NCBI RefSeq assembly: GCF_006717045.1
Contig: NZ_VFPH01000001.1
Span: 3,038,001-3,102,000, forward strand
Origin: Pseudonocardia cypriaca
Lineage (GTDB): Bacteria; Actinomycetota; Actinomycetes; Mycobacteriales; Pseudonocardiaceae
Direction of reading: 5' to 3'
Length of the DNA: 64,000 bases
The notes under the pieces are model-generated. The model was not told the origin of the DNA. It worked only from the letters and a program-made list of their open reading frames with translations, and ran no database searches. How positions within the stretch are numbered: the stretch's first letter is position 1; every line of letters starts with the position of its first letter. The translations under genes were made by a program, and so were the position numbers. Of the stretch, positions 53,285 to 61,580 are shown in pieces.

Positions 53285-54472
53285 TCACCCGGCCGACGGC
53301 ACCCCGACGGCGAGCACGGCGGTGTCGTCGTCCAGCCGGTCCCCCGCCTCGACCAGCAGCGCGCGCACGGCCTCCACGACGACGGAGGCGGCGGCGGGCG
53401 CGAGCGTGCCGGCGAACTCGCGCAGCGCGGCCTCCTCGTAGCGGTCGCGGGTGCTGTCGATGCGCATCTCCGTGAGGCCGTCCGTGTACAGCAGCAGGGT
53501 GTCGCCCGGCCCGAGGTCGACCGTCGCGGCGACGAACTGCGGGTCGGGCAGCATCCCGACCAGCTGCCCGCCGGGGGTGTCCAGGTAGTCGGCCGTGCCG
53601 TTCGCGCGCAGCAGCAGCGCGGGGGGATGACCGCCGCTGGCGAGCTCGACGCGGTACCCCGACCCGCCAGGGGTGAGGCGCCCGGCGACCACCGTGCAGA
53701 AACGCGCGTCGACGTCGTCGTGCTCCTGCTTGATCACCGTGTCGAGGGTTCGCAGGACGGCGGCCGGGTCCGAGTCGTGCACGGCGGTGGCGCGCACCGT
53801 GTACCGGGCCAGCGACGTCAGCGCCGCCGCGCCCGCCCCCTTCCCGCAGACGTCCCCGAGCACGATCCCCCAGCGCTCGCCGGGCAGGGGGAACAGGTCG
53901 TAGAAGTCGCCGCTGACCTCGTCGGGCGACGCCGCGTGGTAGTGGGCCGCGATCTCCAGCCCCGCCACCGCCGGGAGGACCGGCGGCAGCAGGCTGCGCT
54001 GCAGCGCGGTGGCCAGCCGGCGCACCTCGTCCCGCTCCCGGTCGGCCTCCTGGCGGGCCCGCAGCAGCTCCTGCTCGTAGGCGCGCCGGTCACGGGCGTC
54101 GAACACCGCGGCGCGGACCTGCCTCGGCTGTCCGTCCGCATCGACGCCGAGCGTGCACGTGACCAGCACGGGCAGCCGCCCACCGGCCGCGGTACGCAGC
54201 TCGAGCGCGATCCCGCCGACCGCGCCCTGCATCCGCAGCAGCGGGTACAGGTGGGTCTCGCAGTAGATCCGGCCGCCCACCGTGAGCAGGTCGGCGAAGC
54301 GCAGTGCACCCACGACCTGCTCGCGGTCGTAGCCGAGCCACTGCAGCAGCGTCGTGTTGATCCGGGTGACCAACCCGTCCGGGGAGGTCGACAGGTAGCC
54401 GCAGGGCGCGTGCTCGTACAGCTCCTCGACGGTCTCCTCGGGGACCGCGGGCCAGGAGGCCGGGCCGGTCAA
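53285..54472 (-). CDS. PAS-PP2C serine phosphatase, RsbP-like
   Basis: 395 residues: a PAS domain (about 15-125; YLSTSPDGLVTRINTTLLQWLGYD), a short coiled-coil linker (ELLRARQEADRERDEVRRLA) and a SpoIIE/PP2C domain (about 160-395) with metal Asp in SGDFYDLFPL, GDVCGKGAGAAAL, YTDGLTEMR and DDDTAVLAV. Such enzymes dephosphorylate anti-anti-sigma factors. TTG at 54472 overlaps the hydrolase stop in TTGA. Partner hydrolase upstream is RsbQ-like, the same order as B. subtilis rsbQ-rsbP. Confidence 0.87.
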   Translation of the reverse strand: MTGPASWPAVPEETVEELYEHAPCGYLSTSPDGLVTRINTTLLQWLGYDREQVVGALRFADLLTVGGRIYCETHLYPLLRMQGAVGGIALELRTAAGGRLPVLVTCTLGVDADGQPRQVRAAVFDARDRRAYEQELLRARQEADRERDEVRRLATALQRSLLPPVLPAVAGLEIAAHYHAASPDEVSGDFYDLFPLPGERWGIVLGDVCGKGAGAAALTSLARYTVRATAVHDSDPAAVLRTLDTVIKQEHDDVDARFCTVVAGRLTPGGSGYRVELASGGHPPALLLRANGTADYLDTPGGQLVGMLPDPQFVAATVDLGPGDTLLLYTDGLTEMRIDSTRDRYEEAALREFAGTLAPAAASVVVEAVRALLVEAGDRLDDDTAVLAVGVPSAG

Positions 54473-55272
54473 CGCAGCTCGGCGACGAACTCGGCGATCA
54501 CCGCGCCGGTGGCCTCGGGCGCGCTGAGCTGCGGGCAGTGCCCGGTGGCGTCCAGCGTGACCAGCCGGCTGCCGCCCACGGCGGCGTGCACGTAGGCGCC
54601 CACCTCCGGCGGGGCGATCGCATCCTGTCTGCACTCCACGACCAGCGTCGGTACGTCGACGGCGGCGAGGTCGGCGCGGTTGTCCGACAGGAACGTGGCC
54701 CTTGCGAAGACGCGCGCGATGGCCGGATCCGTGCGACAGAAGCTGTTCGTCAGCTCCTCCCCCAGCTCCGGACGGTCGGGGTTGCCCATGATGACCGGCG
54801 CCATCGCGGCCGACCAGCCCAGGTAGTTGCTCTCGAGGGAGTCGAGCAGCTCCTCGATGTCGGCCGCCCTGAACCCGCCCCGGTAGTCCCCGTCGTCGAT
54901 GTACCGGGGCGACGGGGTCAGCAGCACCAGCCCGGCGAAGCGCTCACGATCCCGGTTCGCGGCGAGCACGGCGATCATCGCGCTCACCGAGTGCCCGACG
55001 AGCACGACGTCGTGCAGGTCCAGCTCGGCGCAGATCTCCAGCACGTCCTCGGCGTAGCCGTCGAGGGCGGCGTAGCGCTCCTCGCTCCACGCGGACAGGT
55101 CCGACCGGCCCGCTCCGACGTGGTCGAACAGCACGACCCGGAAGTCACGGGCGAGCCGCGGCACGACGAGGCGCCACATGTTCTGGTCGCACCCGAACCC
55201 GTGGGCCAGCAGAACGGTGCGCCCCGCCGGAGGGCCGGTGACGACGACGTTGTTCCTGCTCCGCACGTCCAC
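54469..55272 (-). CDS. RsbQ-like alpha/beta hydrolase
   Basis: 267 residues, closely resembling RsbQ: SRNNVVVTG, LLAHGFGCDQNMW, LFDHVGAGRSDLSAW, ALDGYAEDVLEICAELDLHD, VGHSVSAM, NPDRPELGEELTNSFC. Predicted triad Ser95, Asp217, His245, in line with RsbQ Ser96/Asp219/His247. RsbQ hydrolyses a small hydrophobic ligand to activate RsbP under energy stress; plant karrikin/strigolactone receptors are relatives. Overlaps the phosphatase by four bases. The ligand is unknown. Confidence 0.88.
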   Translation of the reverse strand: MDVRSRNNVVVTGPPAGRTVLLAHGFGCDQNMWRLVVPRLARDFRVVLFDHVGAGRSDLSAWSEERYAALDGYAEDVLEICAELDLHDVVLVGHSVSAMIAVLAANRDRERFAGLVLLTPSPRYIDDGDYRGGFRAADIEELLDSLESNYLGWSAAMAPVIMGNPDRPELGEELTNSFCRTDPAIARVFARATFLSDNRADLAAVDVPTLVVECRQDAIAPPEVGAYVHAAVGGSRLVTLDATGHCPQLSAPEATGAVIAEFVAELR

Positions 55273-55317
55273 CGGCGCATCCTGCCACCGGCGCTTCGGA
55301 CCCGCCGCCCCGAGCGG

Positions 55318-55719
55318 TCACTCCCCGAGGACCGAGAGGAGGGCGCGGGCGTAGGCCCGTTCGGCGTCCAGGTCGACGTGGCGCTCCTCGTCGCCGCCCC
55401 GCCCCTCGACCACGACGGCGAAGCCGTCACCGATGGGTTCCAGGCGCCGGAACCGGGGCCCGAGCGCCTCGCGGAGCCGGCCCTCGTGCGGCAGCCAGAC
55501 CACCGCCTCCTGCGGAACGCTGTCCAGCGCCCACTCGGTGGTGCCGTTGAAGCGGATCAACGGGCCGGTGGGCGCCTGGTGGACGTCGATGGTCAGCTCG
55601 CTCACCACGAACACCTCGGCGTCCATCTCCCGGCCGGGGATCACGAAGCGGTCCCCGGACTCTGGCTTCCAGGCCAGCCCGGCCGCGCGCAGGCGCAGCG
55701 CCAGCTCGACAGAGATCAT
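55318..55719 (-). CDS. conserved hypothetical protein
   Basis: 133 residues, probably a cytosolic alpha/beta protein: MISVELALRLRAAGLAWKPE, RFVIPGREMDAEVFVVSE, GTTEWALDSVPQEAVVWLPHE and a C-terminal helix AERAYARALLSVLG. I recognise a widespread actinobacterial family but no activity. It starts in an ATGA overlap with the DUF2237 gene, so the two are coupled. Confidence 0.75.
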   Translation of the reverse strand: MISVELALRLRAAGLAWKPESGDRFVIPGREMDAEVFVVSELTIDVHQAPTGPLIRFNGTTEWALDSVPQEAVVWLPHEGRLREALGPRFRRLEPIGDGFAVVVEGRGGDEERHVDLDAERAYARALLSVLGE

Positions 55720-56081
55720 GTCGTCTGCACGGCGTGGCGCCGCAGGTCGCCGAGGTCCACCCAGTCCAGGGTGCGGGCGTGCGTGGCCTCCAGCACCACC
55801 GGTGGCGCGACCCCGGCGGCGAGCGCCTCGACCCAGCGGTCGGCGCACAGGCACCACCTGTCCCCGGGCTGCAGGCCGGCGAAGCCGTACTCGGGCCGCG
55901 GGGTGGACAGGTCGTTGCCGCGGCCGACGCTGAACTCCAGGAACTCGGCGGTGACCTGCGCGCAGACCGTGTGCACCCCCGCGTCCTCGGCGCCGGTGTC
56001 GCAACAGCCGGTGCGGTAGAAGCCGGTCATCGGGTCGGTGCCGCAGGTCTGCAGCTCGCCGCCAAGGACGTTGCGCGCCAT
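55716..56081 (-). CDS. DUF2237 family protein
   Basis: 121 residues. RNVLGGELQTCGTDPMTGFYRTGCCDTG, VCAQVTAEFLEFSVGRGNDLSTP and LQPGDRWCLCADRW show the conserved Cys-containing blocks of DUF2237. Function unknown; Cys pairs (TGCC, CLC) suggest metal or redox chemistry. ATG at 56081 is the family-like start; a GTG at 56090 is possible. Confidence 0.85.
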   Translation of the reverse strand: MARNVLGGELQTCGTDPMTGFYRTGCCDTGAEDAGVHTVCAQVTAEFLEFSVGRGNDLSTPRPEYGFAGLQPGDRWCLCADRWVEALAAGVAPPVVLEATHARTLDWVDLGDLRRHAVQTT

Positions 56082-56116
56082 GTGCCCCACCCAACCAGAA
56101 CGGGTAGCCCGCGCGC

Positions 56117-56281
56117 ATGACCGAACCGCAGCAACCCGAGCCGGACCCGCCGGGCCCTCCGGGCACGCCCGACCTGGACGTGGACCTGCCCGGAGGCGAG
56201 GGCGCCGACGATCAGCCGGGCAACGTCCCCGACGACGACGACGTCGAGCCGGGCGCCGGTGCCACGGAGCCGCCGGACTGA
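56117..56281 (+). CDS. small acidic Pro/Asp-rich protein
   Basis: 54 residues, no Cys, Trp or basic residues: MTEPQQPEPDPPGPPGTPDL at the start, then PGGEGADDQPGNVPDDDDVE. It lies on the strand opposite DUF2237 and mshC, between them. Codon third positions are GC-rich as in coding DNA. Similar tiny acidic proteins are common in actinobacteria; intrinsic disorder expected. Could be non-coding. Confidence 0.4.
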   Translation: MTEPQQPEPDPPGPPGTPDLDVDLPGGEGADDQPGNVPDDDDVEPGAGATEPPD

Positions 56282-56301
56282 TCCCGTCGGCGGGGGCTCG
56301 G

Positions 56302-57540
56302 CTAGAGCTCCACGCCCAGGAGCGCGTCGGCCGCGTCGCGGGCGAGCCGCGGCGCGCCCTCGTCGCGGCCGTGGCGGTCGAGGGCCTCCGCCGCCCACGC
56401 GTCCATCGCCGCCAGCGCGGCGGGCGTGTCCAGGTCGTCGGCGAGGTGGGTGCGCAGCCGGGTCACCAGGTCGTCGGCGGGCGGGGCGGCGGGGAGCGTC
56501 ACGGCGGACCGCCACCGGGCGAGCCGCTGCTGCGCGGTGGCGAGCAGGTCGGCGGTCCATGCGCGGTCGGTGCGGTAGTGACCGGCGAGCAGGGCGAGCC
56601 GCACCGCGTTGGGGTCGACGTCCTCGGCGCGCAGCTTGGAGACGAACACCAGGTTGCCGCGTGACTTCGACATCTTCTCGCCGTCGAGGCCGATCATCCC
56701 CGTGTGCACGTAGTGCCGGGCGAAGGGGTGCACGCCGGTGAACGCCTCGGCGTGGGCGGCGCCGAACTCGTGGTGCGGGAAGACCAGGTCGGATCCGCCG
56801 CCGTTGAGGTCGATCTGGTTGCCGAGTCGGTTGAGCGCGATCGCGGTGCACTCGACGTGCCAGCCCGGGCGCCCGGCACCGAGGTCGGACTCCCACTGCG
56901 GCTCCCCCGGCCGCGCCATGCGCCAAAGCAGGGCGTCGGCGGGGTGGCGCTTGCCGGGCCGGTCCGGGTCGCCGCCGCGCTCCCGCGACAGCGCGATCAT
57001 CGTGGCCTCGTCGTAGTTCGACTCGTAGCCGAAGTGGCCGCTCGCGTCCGAGTCGAAGTAGACGTCGGGGTACTCCGCGTCCGGCACGCGATAGGCCGCT
57101 CCGGCCGCGAGCAGCTTGCCCACCAGCTCCGCGATCTCCCCCATGGCCTCGACGGCGCCCACGAACTGCCGGGGCGGCAGCACCCGCAGCGCCTCCATGT
57201 CCTCCCGGAAGAGGGCGGTCTCGCGCATGCCGAGCACGACCCAGTCGTCCTGGTCGCGGGCGGCCCGCTCGAGCAGCGGGTCGTCGATGTCGGTGACGTT
57301 CTGCACGTAGTGCACGTCGTGACCGAGGTCCCGCCACACCCGGTGGACGAGGTCGAACGCGAGGTAGGTGGCGGCGTGGCCGAGGTGGGTGGCGTCGTAG
57401 GGGGTGATGCCGCAGACGTACATCGTGGCCGTGCTGCCCGGCGCCGTGGGACGGATCCGGGCGGATGCGGTGTCGTGCAGCCGAAGCGGTGGACCCCCAC
57501 CTTCTAGCCGCGGGACGTCGACGGATGCCCAGGTCTGCAT
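56302..57540 (-). CDS. mshC: cysteine:GlcN-Ins ligase MshC (mycothiol synthesis)
   Basis: 412 residues, class-I synthetase fold like CysS. MYVCGITPYDATHLGHAATY carries the zinc Cys43 and the HIGH-like motif; DGEKMSKSRGNLVFVS is the KMSKS loop. The region ITPYDATHLGHA with Thr is typical of MshC rather than CysS, as is the approximately 412-residue length. It joins Cys to 1-D-myo-inositol glucosaminide. The leader has no good ribosome-binding site. Shares a 65-base divergent promoter with the TetR gene. Confidence 0.92.
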   Translation of the reverse strand: MQTWASVDVPRLEGGGPPLRLHDTASARIRPTAPGSTATMYVCGITPYDATHLGHAATYLAFDLVHRVWRDLGHDVHYVQNVTDIDDPLLERAARDQDDWVVLGMRETALFREDMEALRVLPPRQFVGAVEAMGEIAELVGKLLAAGAAYRVPDAEYPDVYFDSDASGHFGYESNYDEATMIALSRERGGDPDRPGKRHPADALLWRMARPGEPQWESDLGAGRPGWHVECTAIALNRLGNQIDLNGGGSDLVFPHHEFGAAHAEAFTGVHPFARHYVHTGMIGLDGEKMSKSRGNLVFVSKLRAEDVDPNAVRLALLAGHYRTDRAWTADLLATAQQRLARWRSAVTLPAAPPADDLVTRLRTHLADDLDTPAALAAMDAWAAEALDRHGRDEGAPRLARDAADALLGVEL

Positions 57541-57567
57541 GGGCAACAACTTACGCGATGCTATCCT

Positions 57568-57583
57568 TTGGGCAGTTGCCCAA
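57568..57583. promoter_or_regulatory. TetR operator upstream of the TetR/FAD-monooxygenase operon
   Basis: TTGGGCA-gt-TGCCCAA, perfect 7-base arms, 22 bases before the TetR start and just after a -10-like TATCCT. A further half-site GGGCAAC occurs at 57541-57547 beside the mshC start. An autorepressor site that may also touch mshC. Confidence 0.7.
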
Positions 57584-57605
57584 GGCGAACGTCCAAGGAG
57601 GGCCG

Positions 57606-58169
57606 ATGGCCGAGACCTCGGCAAGCCGGGGACGCGAGGTGCGACGCCGGTTGGTGCAGGCCGCGCGGGAGCTCGTGCCGGAGCGCGGGTGGACGGCCGT
57701 GAGCACCCGCACCGTGGCCGAACGGGCGGGGGTGGCGCCCGGACTGGTGCACTACCACTTCGCATCGCTGCAGGCGCTGCTCGCCGAGGCGGCGGTCGGT
57801 GCGCTGCGCGAGATGGTCGGCGGCGTCGGGGCGCTGCTGCAGCACGCCGGCAGCCCCACCGAGATCGTCGACCTGATCGCGGGCGAGGCGGACCGGTATA
57901 CCGGCACCGACCCGGCCTCGCTCCTCGCCGTCGAGACCTACCTGGCCGCCACGCGGGACCCGGCACTGCGCCGGGAGCTCTCCGCCGTCCTCGACGAGTT
58001 CCGGAACGGGCTCGCCGGGCGGCTGCACGAGCACGGCGTGCCGGATCCGGACGCAACGGCCGCCGTGCTGGCCGCCGTGATCGACGGGGTGCTGCTGCAC
58101 CGGTCGCTCGGTCCGGCACCGGCCGTGGCGCCCGTGTTGCACCGGATCGTCGAGAAGGGGGAGCAGTGA
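57606..58169 (+). CDS. TetR-family transcriptional regulator
   Basis: 187 residues: HTH about 10-60 (EVRRRLVQAARELVPERGWT, AVSTRTVAERAGVAPGLVHYHF) and a helical C-terminal ligand domain. ATG at 57606 has a strong AAGGAGGG. Its stop overlaps the monooxygenase start (TGATG). Probably represses this two-gene operon and senses the monooxygenase substrate. Confidence 0.88.
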   Translation: MAETSASRGREVRRRLVQAARELVPERGWTAVSTRTVAERAGVAPGLVHYHFASLQALLAEAAVGALREMVGGVGALLQHAGSPTEIVDLIAGEADRYTGTDPASLLAVETYLAATRDPALRRELSAVLDEFRNGLAGRLHEHGVPDPDATAAVLAAVIDGVLLHRSLGPAPAVAPVLHRIVEKGEQ

Positions 58170-59347
58170 TGAAGGTCGCGATCTGCGGTGCGGGGATCTC
58201 CGGGCTCGCGCTGGCGCACCGGATGCACGCACACGGCTGGGACGTCGTCGTGCTGGAGCGCGCACCCGGCCCGCGCGAGCAGGGCTACATGATCGACTTC
58301 TTCGGTCCCGGCTTCGACGCGGCCGAGGCGATGGGGCTGCTGCCGGCACTGCGTGAGCGGGCGCACCCGATCGACGAGGCGACCTACGTGGACGCTGCCG
58401 GACGCACCACGGGGCGACTCACCTTCGCGCGCTTCGCCACAGCGGAGAAGGGCCGGCTGCTGAGCCTCCTGCGTTCCGAGCTGGAAACCGCGTTGCGGGA
58501 GCAGCTGCCCGACGCGGTCGAGCTGCGGTTCGGAGCGGGCGTGGCGGACGTGCGCGACGGGTCCGACGGCGTGGACCTCGGTCTCGGCGACGGCACCCGG
58601 GTGGCCGCCGACCTCCTCGTCGGCGCGGACGGGATCCACTCCACCGTGCGGCGGCTCGTCTTCGGCGAGGACCGCCGCTTCCTGCGCTACCTCGGGTTCC
58701 ACACCGCGGCCTTCCAGTTCCACGACCCGGTGGCGGAGGAGGCGACCCGCCACCGCGTCTGCCTGACCGACACCCCGCAGCGCCAGATGGGGATCTACGG
58801 CCTGGGCGGCGGGCGGGTCGTGACGTTCACCGTGCACCGCACGCCCGACCCCACGTTGCCGGCGGACGCGCGGGCCGCGGTCCGGGAGGAGTACGGCTCG
58901 CTCGGCTGGCTCGTCCCGCGCGCGCTCGCCGCCTGCCCGCCGCCGTCCGAGGTCTTCTACGACCAGGTCGCCCAGATCGAGGTGCCGCGGTGGAGCCGCG
59001 GTCGGGTGACGCTGCTGGGCGACGCGTGCGCCGCCGTGTCGCTCCTCGCCGGTCAGGGCGCGTCGCTCGGGGTCGGCGGCGCGTACGTCCTGGCCGAGGA
59101 GCTCGCCGCCGCCCCGACGCTCGAGGCCGGCCTCGAGCGGTACGAGCGGACCTGGCGCCCGATCACGACGGACCGGCAGGAGGCCGGCCGGCGGGCGGCG
59201 CGGTGGTTCCTGCCGGCCTCGCAGCGGCAGGTCCGGCTGCGCAGGGCCGCCCTGAAGCTCAGCAGGATCCCCGGGCTGGACCGGGCGATCGTCAGGACCG
59301 TCGCGGGCAACCGGACGCCGGTGGTGGCCCAGCTGGCACACCGGTAG
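58169..59347 (+). CDS. FAD-dependent monooxygenase
   Basis: 392 residues of the PHBH-like family: KVAICGAGISGLALAHRMHAHG (FAD Rossmann), VGADGIHSTVRR (DG motif) and RVTLLGDACAAVSLLAGQGASLGVGGAYVLAEEL (second FAD contact). It hydroxylates an aromatic or polyketide/antibiotic using NAD(P)H; TetX-like inactivation is an alternative. Controlled by the coupled TetR protein. The substrate is not identifiable. Confidence 0.87.
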   Translation: MKVAICGAGISGLALAHRMHAHGWDVVVLERAPGPREQGYMIDFFGPGFDAAEAMGLLPALRERAHPIDEATYVDAAGRTTGRLTFARFATAEKGRLLSLLRSELETALREQLPDAVELRFGAGVADVRDGSDGVDLGLGDGTRVAADLLVGADGIHSTVRRLVFGEDRRFLRYLGFHTAAFQFHDPVAEEATRHRVCLTDTPQRQMGIYGLGGGRVVTFTVHRTPDPTLPADARAAVREEYGSLGWLVPRALAACPPPSEVFYDQVAQIEVPRWSRGRVTLLGDACAAVSLLAGQGASLGVGGAYVLAEELAAAPTLEAGLERYERTWRPITTDRQEAGRRAARWFLPASQRQVRLRRAALKLSRIPGLDRAIVRTVAGNRTPVVAQLAHR

Positions 59348-59356
59348 CCCCGCCCG

Positions 59357-59533
59357 TCAGCCCCACCACTCGTGCGGGAGCTTGGCCTCGATGTCACGCA
59401 GGTGGCGGCGGGCGCAGGGCGGGCACAGCCAGTGCTCCCGACCGTCTGGGTCGCGCTCCAGGACCCACGCGATGGCGTCCGCCACGTCCGGATCGCGCGG
59501 GGCGCCGCAGTGCCGACAGGTGTGCACGCGCAC
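59357..59533 (-). CDS. small zinc-ribbon-like protein
   Basis: 58 residues with two CxxC knuckles (TCRHCGAPRDP and WLCPPCARRHLRDIE) that would bind one zinc, and the end KLPHEWW. A common actinobacterial small protein of unknown function. GTG at 59533 gives the compact form; a longer start at 59593 overlaps the promoter of the kinase. Convergent with the monooxygenase gene. Confidence 0.65.
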   Translation of the reverse strand: MRVHTCRHCGAPRDPDVADAIAWVLERDPDGREHWLCPPCARRHLRDIEAKLPHEWWG

Positions 59534-59592
59534 AGCTTGCCCACCCGCCGCGCCCACTTGCCCGTGGCCCTGCCGCGTGACAACCTGAGGCA

Positions 59593-59608
59593 AGTCATCT
59601 AGACCAAA
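59593..59608. promoter_or_regulatory. DasR-like (dre) operator before amino-sugar operon
   Basis: AGTCATCTAGACCAAA matches the dre consensus A(C/G)TGGTCTAGACCA(G/C)T at 11 of 16 positions, including the core TCTAGACCA. It lies 24-39 bases before the kinase start. DasR is a GntR regulator of GlcNAc genes that responds to GlcN-6-phosphate in streptomycetes. The gene for such a regulator is not in the window. Confidence 0.5.
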
Positions 59609-59631
59609 CGTCTACTTCTGCGAGGACGCGC

Positions 59632-60522
59632 GTGCGGACCGTCATCGGCGTCGACATCGGTGGCTCCAAGACGCACGGGATCCTGGCCGTCGACGGTGAG
59701 CCGGTGGCCGAGGCCGTGGCGGGGAGTGCCAACGTCGCCGCGGTCGGGGTTCCGGAAGCCGGCCGCCAGCTCGACGTCCTGTTCGCCCAGCTGGACGTCA
59801 ACGCGGTCGACGCCGTCTGCGCGGGTGCGGCGGGCGCCGACGGCACCGAGTCGATCGGCGCCCTCACGCGCCTGCTCGCCGAACGCGTGCCCGGCGCGCA
59901 GGTGAGCGTCGTGCACGACGCGCGGCTGATGCTCGCCGCCGAGGGCCTCGACGCGGGCGTCTCCCTGATCGCGGGCACCGGCTCGGTGGCGTGGGGCAGG
60001 CGCGCCGACGGCAGGGAGGCGCGCGCGGGCGGGTGGGGCCACATGCTGGGTGACGAGGGCAGCGGGTACCACGTCGCGCTCGCCGCCATCCGCCACGCGC
60101 TGGACCGGATGGACGCGGGAGCGCCTGCGGACCCGCTCACGACGGCGCTGGTCTCGGACTGCGGCCTCACCGACCGCACGGAACTGATCGACTTCTTCTA
60201 CGCACGGCAGGACAAGCGGTACTGGGCGGAGCGCGCCGCCGTCGTCATCGGGCTCGCCGCGCGGGGCGACCCTCCTGCCTCCCTCATCATCGACACCGCC
60301 GCCGACGCCCTCGCGGCGCTGGCCACCCGCGTGCTCGACCGGCTGGACCTGCCCGGCCCCGTGGTGTTCGGCGGCGGGTTCGCCGTGCACCAGCCGCTGC
60401 TGCAGCGGGCCGTGCGCGAGCGGCTCACCGGCGTCGACGTCCGGCTGCTCACCCACGCCCCCGCCGTCGGTGCGGTGCGGCTCGCCGCAGCCATCCCCCG
60501 TCCCGAGATGGAGATCCTGTGA
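59632..60522 (+). CDS. BadF/BadG-type kinase, probable N-acetylglucosamine kinase
   Basis: 296 residues of the ASKHA fold: VIGVDIGGSKTHGILAVDG (phosphate 1), SLIAGTGSVAWGRR (phosphate 2), GGWGHMLGDEGSGYHV (sugar-binding block of GlcNAc kinases) and PVVFGGGFAVHQPLL (adenosine). It should phosphorylate GlcNAc at O6. GTG start; the stop overlaps the SIS gene by four bases. Context with nagA supports the assignment. Confidence 0.85.
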   Translation: MRTVIGVDIGGSKTHGILAVDGEPVAEAVAGSANVAAVGVPEAGRQLDVLFAQLDVNAVDAVCAGAAGADGTESIGALTRLLAERVPGAQVSVVHDARLMLAAEGLDAGVSLIAGTGSVAWGRRADGREARAGGWGHMLGDEGSGYHVALAAIRHALDRMDAGAPADPLTTALVSDCGLTDRTELIDFFYARQDKRYWAERAAVVIGLAARGDPPASLIIDTAADALAALATRVLDRLDLPGPVVFGGGFAVHQPLLQRAVRERLTGVDVRLLTHAPAVGAVRLAAAIPRPEMEIL

Positions 60523-61580
60523 CACCCGCTCTCGCCTCCCGGCCGGGCCACCTCATGGCGGCGGAGATCCGCGAGCAGCCCGCCATCTGGCGCAGCCTGC
60601 TCGCCCACGCCGACGCGGCGGGGATCGACGCCGCCGCCGAGCTGATCCGTTCGCGGCGGCCCCGTGCGGTGCTGTTCGTCGCCCGCGGCACCAGCGACCA
60701 CGCAGCGCTCTACGCGAAGTACCTGGTGGAGATCCGCCACGGCCTGCCGGCGGGCCTCGTCTCCCCCTCGACGATGACCGCGTACGGCGCCCGGCCGGAC
60801 CTGCGCGACGTGCTGATGGTCGGGGTCAGCCAGTCGGGCGGCTCACCCGACCTCGTCCGATCGCTCGAGGTGGCCAGGGAGCAGGGGGCGCTCACGGTCG
60901 CGGTCACCAACGACGTGTCCTCACCGCTGGCTCGGGCCGCGCACGCGCACGTCGACGTGCTCGCGGGCCCGGAGCGCTCGGTGGCCGCCACCAAGTCCTA
61001 CACGGCGCAGCTGCTCGCGCTGTACCTGCTGCTGGAGCGCGTCCGCGACGTCGACGGCCGGGAGGCCGCCGCGCCGCTTCCGGACCTGGGCGACGCGCTG
61101 CTCGCACGCACCGACGAGATCACGGCGCTCGCGCAGCGCTACCGGTTCGCGCAGCGGATGATCACCACGGCGCGCGGCTACTCCTACCCCACCGCCCGGG
61201 AGGCCGCGCTGAAGCTGATGGAGACCTCCTACGTGTCGGCGCAGGCGTTCTCAGGTGCCGACCTGCTGCACGGCCCGCTCGCGCTGGTCGACCCGCAGGT
61301 GCCGGTGCTCGCCGTCGTCGCGTCGGGCGTGGGCGGCGCCGCGATGGGCGACGTGCTGCCGCGGCTCGCCGAACGCAGCGCGGACGTGTGCTGCGTGGGT
61401 CACCCGAGCGCCGTCACCGACGCGGCGGTGGGTTTCGCGCTGCCCGAGGGGGCGCCGGAAGAGCTGTCGCCGCTGCTGGAGATCCTGCCGTTCCAGCTGC
61501 TCGCGCTGCAGGTGGCGGTCGGGCGCGGCGGTGATCCGGACGCCCCGCGGGGCCTGAGCAAGATCACGGAGACCCTGTGA
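60519..61580 (+). CDS. SIS-domain sugar-phosphate isomerase/deaminase
   Basis: 353 residues with two SIS domains like the isomerase half of GlmS: PRAVLFVARGTSDHAALYAKY, GVSQSGGSPDLVRSLEVAR, YPTAREAALKLMETSYVSA and FSGADLLHGPLALV. Lacking the glutaminase domain, it may act as GlcN-6-phosphate deaminase in place of NagB. Overlaps both neighbours by four bases, so the three proteins are made together. Confidence 0.85.
   Translation: MTPALASRPGHLMAAEIREQPAIWRSLLAHADAAGIDAAAELIRSRRPRAVLFVARGTSDHAALYAKYLVEIRHGLPAGLVSPSTMTAYGARPDLRDVLMVGVSQSGGSPDLVRSLEVAREQGALTVAVTNDVSSPLARAAHAHVDVLAGPERSVAATKSYTAQLLALYLLLERVRDVDGREAAAPLPDLGDALLARTDEITALAQRYRFAQRMITTARGYSYPTAREAALKLMETSYVSAQAFSGADLLHGPLALVDPQVPVLAVVASGVGGAAMGDVLPRLAERSADVCCVGHPSAVTDAAVGFALPEGAPEELSPLLEILPFQLLALQVAVGRGGDPDAPRGLSKITETL

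Noticed and set aside
56302..57540. Annotation as cysteinyl-tRNA synthetase
   Set aside because: Length near 412, ITPYDATHLGHA motif and the syntenic position fit MshC better than CysS.
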